This document shows positions 7,601 to 15,518 of a DNA stretch of 50,498 nucleotides, one piece after another. The translations under genes and the position numbers were made by a program. The notes under the pieces are model-generated. The model ran no database searches. It was not told the DNA's origin and worked only from the letters and a program-made list of their open reading frames with translations. The DNA is taken from positions 1-50,498 of the forward strand of contig JAJXYO010000043.1 in assembly GCA_021780495.1 (NCBI GenBank). Reading direction: 5' to 3'. Origin of the DNA: Deltaproteobacteria bacterium. Lineage in GTDB: Bacteria > Desulfobacterota > Desulfuromonadia > Geobacterales > Pseudopelobacteraceae. How positions within the stretch are numbered: the first letter of the stretch is position 1; each line of letters starts with the position of its first letter.

Positions 7601-8467
7601 TTAAACGATACCATCACGAAACTGCTTGGCGATGGTGAAAAACTCCGCCAACCCCTCCGAGTCACCTCGGTCAATCCGCAGGCGTAATTCGTCCAAACTC
7701 CTTGAAAATCCGTCAATACTGGCCAGAAGGGCCTTGCGATTCATCAGCGAAATGTCCCGCCACATGATCGGGTCGGAGGATGCGATCCGGGTGAAGTCCC
7801 TGAACCCGCCGGCTGTGTAGGAGAGGACGTTTTCCCCTTCCACATCGGCGGTACCTACGGCATGAACCAGGGCATAGGCTACCACATGGGGCAGGTGTGA
7901 AATCTCGGCAAAGATCCGGTCGTGATGACCCGGCTCCATACTGCAAACAACCGCGCCGGCCAACGTCCAGAGCCGGGAAACCAGCCCCAGGGCAGCGGCG
8001 TCGGTATGTTCCGTGGGAGTCAGGATACAGCGTTTGCCACGGTACAGAGTGGCGAACGAGGCGGAGGCCCCGGAATGTTCGGTGCCAGCAATTGGATGCC
8101 CTCCCACAAAGTGGCAACCGGGGGGCATAAGCGCTTCGCATTCATGTACTATCGCTGTCTTGACACTGCCACCGTCGGTGACTATGCAGCCGGGAGAAAG
8201 AAATGGGGCGATCTCGGCCACCACTGATGGGATGGAACAGACCGGAACCGAGATAAACACCAGCTGGGCGTCCCGCACGCCGGTGGCGGCGTCCTGGGTG
8301 ATTTCGTCGCAGATTCCGAGCGACAGCGCCTCATCCAGGTTGGTGCGGGACCTGCCAACACCAACGACGGTCTTGACGGCGCCAGCCTCGCGCAGTGCGC
8401 GAGCCAGGGATCCGCCAATCAACCCCACCCCGATGATGGCCAGACGTTCAATAACAATCAGTGACAT
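7601..8467 (-). CDS. tyrA: Prephenate dehydrogenase
   Basis: This 288-aa protein oxidatively decarboxylates prephenate to 4-hydroxyphenylpyruvate for tyrosine synthesis. The Rossmann motif IGVGLIGGSLARALREAG is at residues 12-29. TDGGSVKT, the GGHPIAGTEHSGA box with the catalytic histidine, and GGFRDFTRIASSDP follow. It has no chorismate mutase or ACT domain. It lies 12 nt after pheA and 23 nt before aroA. Confidence 0.95.
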   Translation of the reverse strand: MSLIVIERLAIIGVGLIGGSLARALREAGAVKTVVGVGRSRTNLDEALSLGICDEITQDAATGVRDAQLVFISVPVCSIPSVVAEIAPFLSPGCIVTDGGSVKTAIVHECEALMPPGCHFVGGHPIAGTEHSGASASFATLYRGKRCILTPTEHTDAAALGLVSRLWTLAGAVVCSMEPGHHDRIFAEISHLPHVVAYALVHAVGTADVEGENVLSYTAGGFRDFTRIASSDPIMWRDISLMNRKALLASIDGFSRSLDELRLRIDRGDSEGLAEFFTIAKQFRDGIV

Positions 8468-8479
8468 GGCATTGATTTC

Positions 8480-9559
8480 CTACATCGACCGCGGATACGA
8501 TCCGAGGACCTTCAAGAACTGGCAGCAGCCGTTAAGTTCTTCGAGTGCCAGAGCCACGTCCGGGTCGGAGCTGTGGCCGTACAGATCAAGAAAGAAGATG
8601 TATTCCCAGGCCTTCTTCTTGAAGGGGCGGGACTCGATCTTCGATAGATTGATGCCGCGTCTGGCAAAGGGTTCCAGCATGCGGCAGAGAATCCCCGGTT
8701 CGTCCTTGACCGAAAACATGACCGAAGTTTTGTCGTTGCCGGAGCGTTCGGTTGCCGTGCGGCTAATCACCAGAAAGCGGGTAAAGTTGTTGACCTGGTC
8801 TTCGATCCTGCTGCGAACGACCTTGAGATCGTAGAGTGTGGCAGCCAGCTCACTGGCAATGGCCGCAGCAGTATAGTCGTCACTGACGATCTGGGCAGCG
8901 GTTGCGGTGGAAGCAACGTCCACAACCGGGACGCCGGGCAGATTCTCATCCAGCCACTGGCGGCATTGGGCCAGCGGTTGCGGATGTGAATATACCTTTT
9001 TGATATCCTCCAGCCGTCCGGTACGGGAAAGCAGGTCGTGATGGACCTCCAGCAGGATCTCGGCGGTAATCTTGAGGCTGCTTTCCATAAACATGTCCAG
9101 GGTATGGGAAATGACCCCTTCAGTGGAGTTCTCAACCGGCACCACCCCGTAAAGTGCCTTGCCCTTCTCAACCTCCTCAAAAACCGCCGGTATCGATTTG
9201 AGCGGCACCAACTCGGCAGACAAGCCGAATTGCTGCATGGTTGCCAGATGACTGAAGGTGGCTTTGGGCCCCAGGAAGGCTACTTTCATGGGTGATTCCA
9301 GGGCCAGGCAGGCCGAGATGACCTCACGATAGATACTGCGCAGAGCATCATTGGGAAAAGGTCCGGGATTGCTGGAAAGCAGACGTTCATAGATTTGACG
9401 TTCGCGGCCGGGTACATGAAACTGCAAATTATTACCGGACTTGAGCCGGCCAACCTCCAGCACTACCTGTGAGCGCTCATTGAGAAGCGCGACTATACGG
9501 TCGTCGATACTGTCTATTGCGGTTCGAAGTTCTTCGATTGTATGTGTCGTCTCTTGCAT
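8480..9559 (-). CDS. pheA: Bifunctional chorismate mutase / prephenate dehydratase
   Basis: This protein of about 359 aa converts chorismate to prephenate and then phenylpyruvate. An N-terminal AroQ chorismate mutase helical domain (about 5-85: LRTAIDSIDDRIVALLNERS, GRERQIYERL) is followed by the dehydratase domain (KVAFLGPKATFSHLA, VPVENSTEGVI, with the TRFLVI segment) and a C-terminal ACT domain (GILCRMLEPFARRGINLSKI with ESRP) for Phe feedback. The ATG at 9559 has AGGTGA 5 nt upstream; a GTG three codons earlier lies within that ribosome site and is less likely. It is the first gene of the aromatic operon and has a promoter just upstream. Confidence 0.95.
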   Translation of the reverse strand: MQETTHTIEELRTAIDSIDDRIVALLNERSQVVLEVGRLKSGNNLQFHVPGRERQIYERLLSSNPGPFPNDALRSIYREVISACLALESPMKVAFLGPKATFSHLATMQQFGLSAELVPLKSIPAVFEEVEKGKALYGVVPVENSTEGVISHTLDMFMESSLKITAEILLEVHHDLLSRTGRLEDIKKVYSHPQPLAQCRQWLDENLPGVPVVDVASTATAAQIVSDDYTAAAIASELAATLYDLKVVRSRIEDQVNNFTRFLVISRTATERSGNDKTSVMFSVKDEPGILCRMLEPFARRGINLSKIESRPFKKKAWEYIFFLDLYGHSSDPDVALALEELNGCCQFLKVLGSYPRSM

Positions 9560-9606
9560 GGGGATCACCTGACAGGCCTATATATCTGTGGGTAAAATGG
9601 AAGGTT

Positions 9607-9635
9607 TTTATACGTCAAAGGTGCCTGAAATGCAA
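9607..9635 (-). promoter_or_regulatory. Candidate sigma-70 promoter for pheA operon
   Basis: Minus-strand TTGCAT (9630-9635) and TATAAA (9607-9612) are separated by exactly 17 nt, in the 97-nt gap between the HD-domain gene and pheA. I see no attenuator peptide or T-box-like structure in the short leader. Confidence 0.55.
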
Positions 9636-9656
9636 CAACTTCGTATCAGGCCGAAG

Positions 9657-10226
9657 CTAGCAGACGGGCGCCGGCTTATCATGGACCGGACCAAATCGCA
9701 CCAACCACTCGTCAAAAATTTGAACTTTGTGATCACCAAAGCCGGCAAGCTTGCTTCTCACCTGCTCCGTCGATTTTTGCAGGGTAACTTTGCCTGGATT
9801 CTTTGAAAAAAACAGGTCGGCAAAGCAGACAATCTGTTCGGGAAGTGACAGCGGGATCATGTCCCGCTGCGGCAAGGGCAAGCGCCGGTCGACGATATCG
9901 CTCACCGTGATGCCGACACCGATATGCCGTTCACACACCAGAGCATGCAGCGGGAGATTTTCTGCCTCAAGGATTTCCCGGCCAACGACACCGTGCATGA
10001 TGTAGGGGAGTTCGCCATGCAGCCCCAGCCTGGGGGCATGGATACGACAAACCCCGATATCATGCAGCAACGCGGCCTCCTCTACAAACCTGCAATCATT
10101 CTCCGCCAAGCCAAGTCTATGGCAAACATTAACGGCAAGAGCGGCCACAGCCCTGGCGTGACCGATGCTAACGACCAGGGCTTCACCCTTGAAATACCTT
10201 CCCAGCAGCTCAAATTCCCAACACAT
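9657..10226 (-). CDS. HD-domain protein (putative metal-dependent phosphohydrolase)
   Basis: This 189-aa protein has an HD signature: the first histidine in SIGHARAVAAL, the HD pair in ALLHDIGVCRIH, a later histidine in YIMHGVVGREIL, and HALVCERHIGVG. It resembles small HDIG proteins that hydrolyse phosphate esters; the substrate is unknown. The ATG at 10226 is preferred over an upstream TTG because AGAGGT lies about 8 nt before it. It lies 97 nt upstream of pheA on the same strand and has no DNA-binding or receiver domain. Confidence 0.8.
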   Translation of the reverse strand: MCWEFELLGRYFKGEALVVSIGHARAVAALAVNVCHRLGLAENDCRFVEEAALLHDIGVCRIHAPRLGLHGELPYIMHGVVGREILEAENLPLHALVCERHIGVGITVSDIVDRRLPLPQRDMIPLSLPEQIVCFADLFFSKNPGKVTLQKSTEQVRSKLAGFGDHKVQIFDEWLVRFGPVHDKPAPVC

Positions 10227-10405
10227 TCCGGCTACCTCTGTCAAAATATTGTTTCACACCATCGGTTTTCCGCCCGACACCTTGTCAATTTTATGACTTC
10301 AACCAATAACATGCTGTATTTCATACATTTAATCATTGGCACACAACATGCTAAGAATTTCAAGTCATCTATTCAGTCAGAGAGTATCACAACGAGGTTG
10401 CGACC

Positions 10406-10573
10406 ATGTATGCCAAGTTTCCATTCTATTCCATAGCCCAGATGTATGCAATAACACTCGATACGCCCGTATCAATCCTGCTTGGCAGGGACAATCTCTA
10501 TTGGGTTGTTGACCAGGGTATGACGGTCCAATACATGGGTGAAGGGTGCTCGCTGCTCTACGGAAATGCCTGA
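10406..10573 (+). CDS. Small 55-aa protein of unknown function
   Basis: The ATG at 10406 follows GAGG (about 10394-10397) at a good distance and the frame ends with TGA at 10571-10573. The protein begins MYAKFPFYSIAQMYAITL and contains LLGRDNLYWVVDQG and VQYMGEG, which looks like a compact folded domain and not random sequence. No signal peptide or membrane segment. A near-perfect palindrome follows 23 nt after the stop. I do not recognise the family. It is the only plus-strand gene in a long minus-strand region. Confidence 0.55.
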   Translation: MYAKFPFYSIAQMYAITLDTPVSILLGRDNLYWVVDQGMTVQYMGEGCSLLYGNA

Positions 10574-10595
10574 TACTGGTTCGTCCCCGGCTTGA

Positions 10596-10634
10596 CGTAC
10601 GAATGCCGGCATGGATCCATGCCGGCATCGTACG
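10596..10634. terminator. Large palindrome between smORF and cheB (bidirectional terminator candidate)
   Basis: CGTACG and ATGCCGGCATGG on the left pair with CCATGCCGGCAT and CGTACG on the right with only one bulged A. The centre is a BamHI-like GGATCC. It sits between the convergent smORF (+) and cheB (-), 54 nt from the cheB stop, as expected for a shared terminator. No U-tract is present, so termination is uncertain. Confidence 0.5.
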
Positions 10635-10687
10635 TTCCGCATTCCACACGACTTGCCCCGAAAAACAAAAACGCATACGCCACGCTA

Positions 10688-11755
10688 TTAATAACTGAGC
10701 CGCAAGACCTCTTCCGCAATTTTCTGCAACGGCAGACTTTTATGAACACCGCCCAGCTTAACCGCTTCGCAGGGCATCCCGTACACTACGCAGGAAGCTT
10801 CATCCTGAGCTATGTTGATGGATCCGGCGTCAAACATCTCCTTCATGCCTCTGGCGCCGTCGTCCCCCATTCCGGTCAAAATAACGCCAACCGCATTCTT
10901 GCCGGCATAACGAGACGCGGAGCGGAAGAGTACATCCACCGAGGGACGGTGACGTGATACCAGCGGTCCGTCCTTGATCTCAACATAATACCGGGCGCCG
11001 CTTCGTTTGAGCAGCGTATGATGGTTTCCCGGAGCGACCAGGGCCCTCCCGCGAACGACCGAATCGTTGTCAGCGGCCTCCTTGACGGTTACTCGGCAGA
11101 TAGAATCCAGCCGTTTGGCAAAAGCCGCCGTGAAATGCTCGGGCATGTGCTGGACGATGACTATGCCGGGTGCATCCTCCGGCAGCATTTCAAGAAACTC
11201 CTTCAGCGCTTCGGTGCCGCCAGTCGATGCCCCAACGACAACAACCTTTTCGGTAGTCTGGACCATGGCCTTGCTGGTCGCCTTTTCGATAATCACATCG
11301 GCGGTAAGCTTGGGAGCAACTTCACGTACCTGATGCATCGGACGTTGCCTGCCTTTTGTCATGGCAGCAGCTTTTACCGTGTCGCAGATTCTGACCCGCG
11401 ACTCCTCGAGAAACTGTTTGGTGCCCATCTTGGGTTTGACAATAATATCGACCGCGCCATACTCCAGCGCCTTCATGGCGGTCTCACTGCCCGATTCGGT
11501 CAGAGTCGAACACATGACAACCGGGATGGGATGCTGATTCATGATCTTCTGGAGAAAGGTTATGCCATCCATACGCGGCATCTCCACATCCAGCGTAATC
11601 ACATCGGGGACGCACTCCCGCATGCGCTCCGCAGCCACAAACGGATCCGGAACAGCGGCCATAACCTCGATTTGCGGGTCTGACGAAAGGATTGCGGTTA
11701 GTGCCTGCCTGACAAGTGCAGAATCATCGATAATCAGCACCTTGATTTTTGGCAT
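10688..11755 (-). CDS. cheB: CheB protein-glutamate methylesterase/deamidase
   Basis: This 355-aa protein removes methyl groups from chemoreceptor glutamates. The N-terminal receiver has its acidic pair D10/D11 and phospho-acceptor D56 ([10 protein letters not shown]). The C-terminal esterase has the Ser in [11 protein letters not shown], the His in [15 protein letters not shown] and the Asp in [12 protein letters not shown]. The linker (about 125-165) is longish. It is last in the che cluster, 56 nt after cheD. CheA phosphorylation should activate it. Confidence 0.96.
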   Translation of the reverse strand: MPKIKVLIIDDSALVRQALTAILSSDPQIEVMAAVPDPFVAAERMRECVPDVITLDVEMPRMDGITFLQKIMNQHPIPVVMCSTLTESGSETAMKALEYGAVDIIVKPKMGTKQFLEESRVRICDTVKAAAMTKGRQRPMHQVREVAPKLTADVIIEKATSKAMVQTTEKVVVVGASTGGTEALKEFLEMLPEDAPGIVIVQHMPEHFTAAFAKRLDSICRVTVKEAADNDSVVRGRALVAPGNHHTLLKRSGARYYVEIKDGPLVSRHRPSVDVLFRSASRYAGKNAVGVILTGMGDDGARGMKEMFDAGSINIAQDEASCVVYGMPCEAVKLGGVHKSLPLQKIAEEVLRLSY

Positions 11756-11811
11756 GTGTTTTCTCCCTACGACTTCAGGCAGGAACTTGATTCATTGAAC
11801 GCCTGACGGGT

Positions 11812-12300
11812 TCAGCAATTTGAATTACCGAGCTTTTTAAGAAAGACATCTCCGGTATGCGAATGAAATAACAGCTTGCGACCATATCTACCGCCTACAT
11901 CGGAGGCCTTCAGGACAATACCGAGGGCAACAAGTCTGTGCTGAGTCTGCAGAACATTCTGCCGGCCAACCGACAGCCTGTCCCCCTGCCCTTCGCGAGG
12001 CAACAGCACGTCGGCACCACCAAACATCTTCACCTCGCACGCCGCAAGCCGTATCCCCATGGCGTTAATCTTCGCCACCATGTATCCAAGCGTTGAATCG
12101 ACAAATTTGAATCCATTATCCAGCGGACCGGACGGCAACATCACGTGGCACATAGCCCCCAGAGTCGTTGACGGATCAAAGATTGTGATTGAGACGCATG
12201 AACCCAGAACAGTTGAAACAATTGCCGGCTCACGCGACAGGAATAACTCCCCCGGTTTCAGGAAGATATGGGGCAGGTGTTCGTGGTGATGGTTGCTCAT
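11812..12300 (-). CDS. cheD: CheD chemoreceptor glutamine deamidase
   Basis: This 162-aa CheD has the catalytic cysteine in TVLGSCVSITIFD and the histidine in GAMCHVMLPS. The family's KMFGGAD and VGRQNV motifs are also present. CheD deamidates receptor glutamines and, where CheC exists, links phosphatase activity to adaptation; no CheC is seen here. The N-terminus is histidine-rich (HHHEHLPH). The ATG overlaps the cheR stop by 4 nt, so the two are translationally coupled. Confidence 0.94.
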   Translation of the reverse strand: MSNHHHEHLPHIFLKPGELFLSREPAIVSTVLGSCVSITIFDPSTTLGAMCHVMLPSGPLDNGFKFVDSTLGYMVAKINAMGIRLAACEVKMFGGADVLLPREGQGDRLSVGRQNVLQTQHRLVALGIVLKASDVGGRYGRKLLFHSHTGDVFLKKLGNSNC

Positions 12301-13166
12301 AATTTGCGATAGACGGTTGATGCCACCGGTGTCAACGGGACGTTCAAGCCGCTCAGGGTTTCGGAATGCCCCAGAAACAGGTAACCGCCCTTGACCAACT
12401 GTTTGCAGAACCTGTTCAACAGGCGTTCCTGGGTCGGCTTGTCAAAATAGATGATGACGTTGCGGCAGAAGATCACATCCATTTGTTCATGCAGGCCAAA
12501 ATCTTCCATAAAATTGAGTCGCTGGAAGTGGATCATGGCGCGAAGTGCCGGGGACATCCGCACAAGCAGTTTACTCTTATCCTTACTCTTCAGCAGATAT
12601 TTCTTCTTCAGCTGTAGTGGGATGGTATCGACACGCTCCTCGGCGTAGATGGCTTTTTTTGCCTTGCTGAGCACAACCGTCGAGATATCCGTTGCCAGGA
12701 TAGAGGATTTGAAACCCGGTTGCGCCGCGGCAAATTCCGACAGCACCATGGACATGGTGTACGGTTCTTCACCAGTAGAACAACCGGCACTCCATATTTT
12801 GAAAGGCCGGTCGAAACCGGCGTTAAAGGCATAAATCAGAGTAGGTATCGCACTTTTCACCAGATATTCAAAGTGAACGGGTTCTCGAAAAAAATCGGTT
12901 TTGTTGGTCGTAACAACGTCTATCAGATTAACAAGTTCCTCATTGCGACCCACGTCACTGAAGACATAGTCGGCGTACTCTTCAAAGCTCCTGAATCCGA
13001 GCAGCTTGAGACGCTTGTTAAGTCGGGCTTCAAGCATGGTTTTTTTAGCAGGTGGCAACTTGATGCCAACTTCGTCATAGATGAAGCGGCTGAAGTGACC
13101 GAAGACCTTGTCATTAAGAACGGCCGGTATCGTGGCCGAATGTGATGTCTGTGAATGCTGCCTCAT
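12297..13166 (-). CDS. cheR: CheR chemotaxis protein methyltransferase
   Basis: This 289-aa protein methylates receptor glutamates with S-adenosylmethionine. The helical N-domain (about 20-95) ends in VTTNKTDFFREPVHF. The SAM-binding core has KIWSAGCSTGEEPYTMSMVL, and later DVIFCRNVIIYFDKPTQERLL and LFLGHSETL. It overlaps cheD by 4 nt. Both MCPs in this window end in a sequence that fits the CheR-tethering pentapeptide, so this enzyme may dock to them. Confidence 0.96.
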   Translation of the reverse strand: MRQHSQTSHSATIPAVLNDKVFGHFSRFIYDEVGIKLPPAKKTMLEARLNKRLKLLGFRSFEEYADYVFSDVGRNEELVNLIDVVTTNKTDFFREPVHFEYLVKSAIPTLIYAFNAGFDRPFKIWSAGCSTGEEPYTMSMVLSEFAAAQPGFKSSILATDISTVVLSKAKKAIYAEERVDTIPLQLKKKYLLKSKDKSKLLVRMSPALRAMIHFQRLNFMEDFGLHEQMDVIFCRNVIIYFDKPTQERLLNRFCKQLVKGGYLFLGHSETLSGLNVPLTPVASTVYRKL

Positions 13167-13177
13167 GTTCCGCCTTC

Positions 13178-13654
13178 TTACCTCTGCACATCTGTCAGCT
13201 CATCAACGGTAAAAACTCTATCGATGTCCAGGATCATGATAAAGCGTTCGCCGAGCTTACCCATTCCCTTGATGTAGTCAGTGTTCAAATGTGTCCCGAT
13301 GTGCGGTGCTGCTTCGATCTGTTCCGGCTCCATTTCGACGACCTCCTGAACGCTGTCAGCCAGAGCGCCCAGCACAATGATCTCATCTTCCATCTGCACT
13401 TCGGCAACGATGATACAGGTGTTGACGGTCTGCACGGTGGCCGGCATGCCGAACTTGAGTCGCATATCGATAACCGGCACGACACTTCCGCGCAGGTTGA
13501 TGACCCCCCGCATGAAGTCCGGGGTCTGGGGGACTTTGGTGATATTGCTCAACTCCAGTATCTCACGGACTTTTGCCACATCCAGGGCAAAGGTTTCCTC
13601 AGCCAGCTTGAAGGTCAGGTATTGAACTGTTTCGTTTATATCGGTAACGCTCAT
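13178..13654 (-). CDS. cheW: CheW coupling protein (copy 1)
   Basis: This 158-aa CheW scaffold links receptors to CheA. Family motifs are ALDVAKVREILELSNITKVPQTPDFMRGVINLRG and VVPVIDMRLKFGM. It is strongly similar along its length to the CheW at 24357-24839, including TQTVNTCIIVAEV-like and GTHLNTDYIKGMGK-like segments. It follows the MCP at 13733-15409 and precedes cheR. Confidence 0.96.
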   Translation of the reverse strand: MSVTDINETVQYLTFKLAEETFALDVAKVREILELSNITKVPQTPDFMRGVINLRGSVVPVIDMRLKFGMPATVQTVNTCIIVAEVQMEDEIIVLGALADSVQEVVEMEPEQIEAAPHIGTHLNTDYIKGMGKLGERFIMILDIDRVFTVDELTDVQR

Positions 13655-13732
13655 AGCGTAAAGCCTCCTTTAGCAAGTGCAGGGAGAATCACGTCCTCGC
13701 TTCTCCCTGCCCCGGTCGTGCCACTTTTATCT

Positions 13733-15409
13733 CTAGAATTTTTCGAATTCATCATCCAGATGATCCACACCCATATCAAGTGCCACACCACCGGTCTGTG
13801 CCCTGCGAGCCGGTGCAACAGCTTTGTGACCTACATGGGCGATCTGGGTATGTTTTTTCTGGGGCGGCCGGCGTGAACCGGCGGCGGAACTGCGCAGACT
13901 GCTGCTGTCAATATGGAAGAAGCTGATGGTGTCTTTCAACTGCTCGGCCTGGCCGGAGAGTTCTTCCGAGGTGGAGGCCATCTCTTCCGAGGCCGAGGCA
14001 TTCTGCTGGATGACGCTGTCCAACTGCTGAATGGCCCTGCTGATCTGCTCGGCGCCGCTGTCCTGCTCACGGCTGGAAGCAGAGATCTCCTGCACCAGCT
14101 CGGAGGTCCGCTGGATGTCCGGTACCATCTTGCCCAGCATCTCGCCGGCGGTCTCGGCTACCTGCACGGAGCGTGACGAGAGGGTGCTGATCTCGCCGGC
14201 CGCGGCCTGGCTCCGTTCCGCCAGCTTGCGCACCTCACTGGCAACCACGGCAAAGCCTTTGCCGTGCTCGCCGGCCCGGGCGGCCTCGATAGCGGCGTTC
14301 AGGGCCAGCAGGTTGGTCTGGCGGGCGATCTCTTCGATGATCGAGATCTTGGTGGCGATCTCCTTCATGGCGCTTACGGTTTCGGTGACGGACTTGCCCC
14401 CTTCTTTGGCATCGGCAGCGCTCTTGACGGCGATCTTCTCGGTCTGGGACGAGTTGTCCGAGTTCTGCTTGATACTGGAGGACATCTCCTCCATGCTGGA
14501 TGAAATCTCCTCGGCGCTGGCGGCCTGCTCGGTGGCACCCTGGGAGAGCTGCTGGGCCGTGGCCGAGAGTTGCTGGCTGCCGGAGGCGACGTTGTCCGAG
14601 GCGCTCATGACATCGCCGACAACCTGTTTGAGCTTTTCCACCATGGTGGCGATGGAAGCCATCATGATGCCCGTTTCGTCCTTGGACCTGGATTCAACCG
14701 TTATGGTCAGATCACCCTGGGCCAGAGAGTTGGCAACCCCGACGGCCTCATTGATCGGACGGGTGATGGTCCGGGAGATCAGCACCCCCAGAGCAATCGC
14801 CAACAGGGCGCCACCGATGGCAAGCCCGGTCATCAGGCTGGAAGCGGCTTTGGCTGTGGCCGAATTGTTATCCGACGTTAGGCTGCCTTGCTTGCGCTTG
14901 GATTCCATGAGCTTGGCAATAGTGGCCTGTTCTTCGCCCGCTGCCTTGGCTCCGTCACCTTTCATCAAGGCATACGCCTCCGCCGATTTGTTTTCCATGG
15001 CCAGCGCAACCATCCGGGTGATCATCGGCCCGTAGACCTCACGGGTTTTTTTGAACTCTTCGAACAGCCTGCGCCCCTCATCGGACTGGATGGTCTTTTC
15101 AAATTTGGTTGCGTTCTCATCAAGCGTTTTTCTAAGGTCTGCTATCCGGCCCGCATACTTCTGCTTTTCCTCCACGCTGGAGGCCGAAATAATATCACGG
15201 AGATTGACCCGGATGCGTTGAAAGGCTACCGAAAATTCGGCAATATCACCGAGCGGAACGACTATCTTTTCATACATCTTGGTGTCTTCTACATTGATCA
15301 CGTGGATCTTCTGTATCCCGATGGTCCCGATGATCCCAGCAATGAGCGCGACGGTGATGAACCCGGAAATCAATTTGGTGCCAATCTTGAGATTACTGAA
15401 CCATTGCAT
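13733..15409 (-). CDS. Methyl-accepting chemotaxis protein (copy 1)
   Basis: This 558-aa transmembrane receptor has a first membrane helix at about 13-33, a four-helix-bundle periplasmic sensor (about 35-188), a second helix at about 192-212, a HAMP linker ([22 protein letters not shown]) and a long cytoplasmic signalling domain. The hairpin tip [21 protein letters not shown] is canonical. After the coiled coil, a flexible Arg/Gln-rich linker leads to the terminal EFEKF, which fits the CheR-tether consensus. The signalling half is nearly identical to the MCP at 24849-26528, while the sensor halves differ. It is encoded inside the che cluster between cheA and cheW. The ligand is unknown. Confidence 0.95.
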   Translation of the reverse strand: MQWFSNLKIGTKLISGFITVALIAGIIGTIGIQKIHVINVEDTKMYEKIVVPLGDIAEFSVAFQRIRVNLRDIISASSVEEKQKYAGRIADLRKTLDENATKFEKTIQSDEGRRLFEEFKKTREVYGPMITRMVALAMENKSAEAYALMKGDGAKAAGEEQATIAKLMESKRKQGSLTSDNNSATAKAASSLMTGLAIGGALLAIALGVLISRTITRPINEAVGVANSLAQGDLTITVESRSKDETGIMMASIATMVEKLKQVVGDVMSASDNVASGSQQLSATAQQLSQGATEQAASAEEISSSMEEMSSSIKQNSDNSSQTEKIAVKSAADAKEGGKSVTETVSAMKEIATKISIIEEIARQTNLLALNAAIEAARAGEHGKGFAVVASEVRKLAERSQAAAGEISTLSSRSVQVAETAGEMLGKMVPDIQRTSELVQEISASSREQDSGAEQISRAIQQLDSVIQQNASASEEMASTSEELSGQAEQLKDTISFFHIDSSSLRSSAAGSRRPPQKKHTQIAHVGHKAVAPARRAQTGGVALDMGVDHLDDEFEKF

Positions 15410-15518
15410 AAAAGCCCCCCCCTTTGAGATTAGTTTATATGCTCATGAAACACTACCAGCCCCCCACGAACGCAAGACCCTGCATGATTGATTCATAGGC
15501 CTTCAAACTTTTTTCTGT

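Noticed and set aside
7579..7716. N-terminal extension of aroA to 475 aa
   Set aside because: The GTG at 7578 has a proper ribosome site and gives the normal family length; the extension overlaps tyrA.
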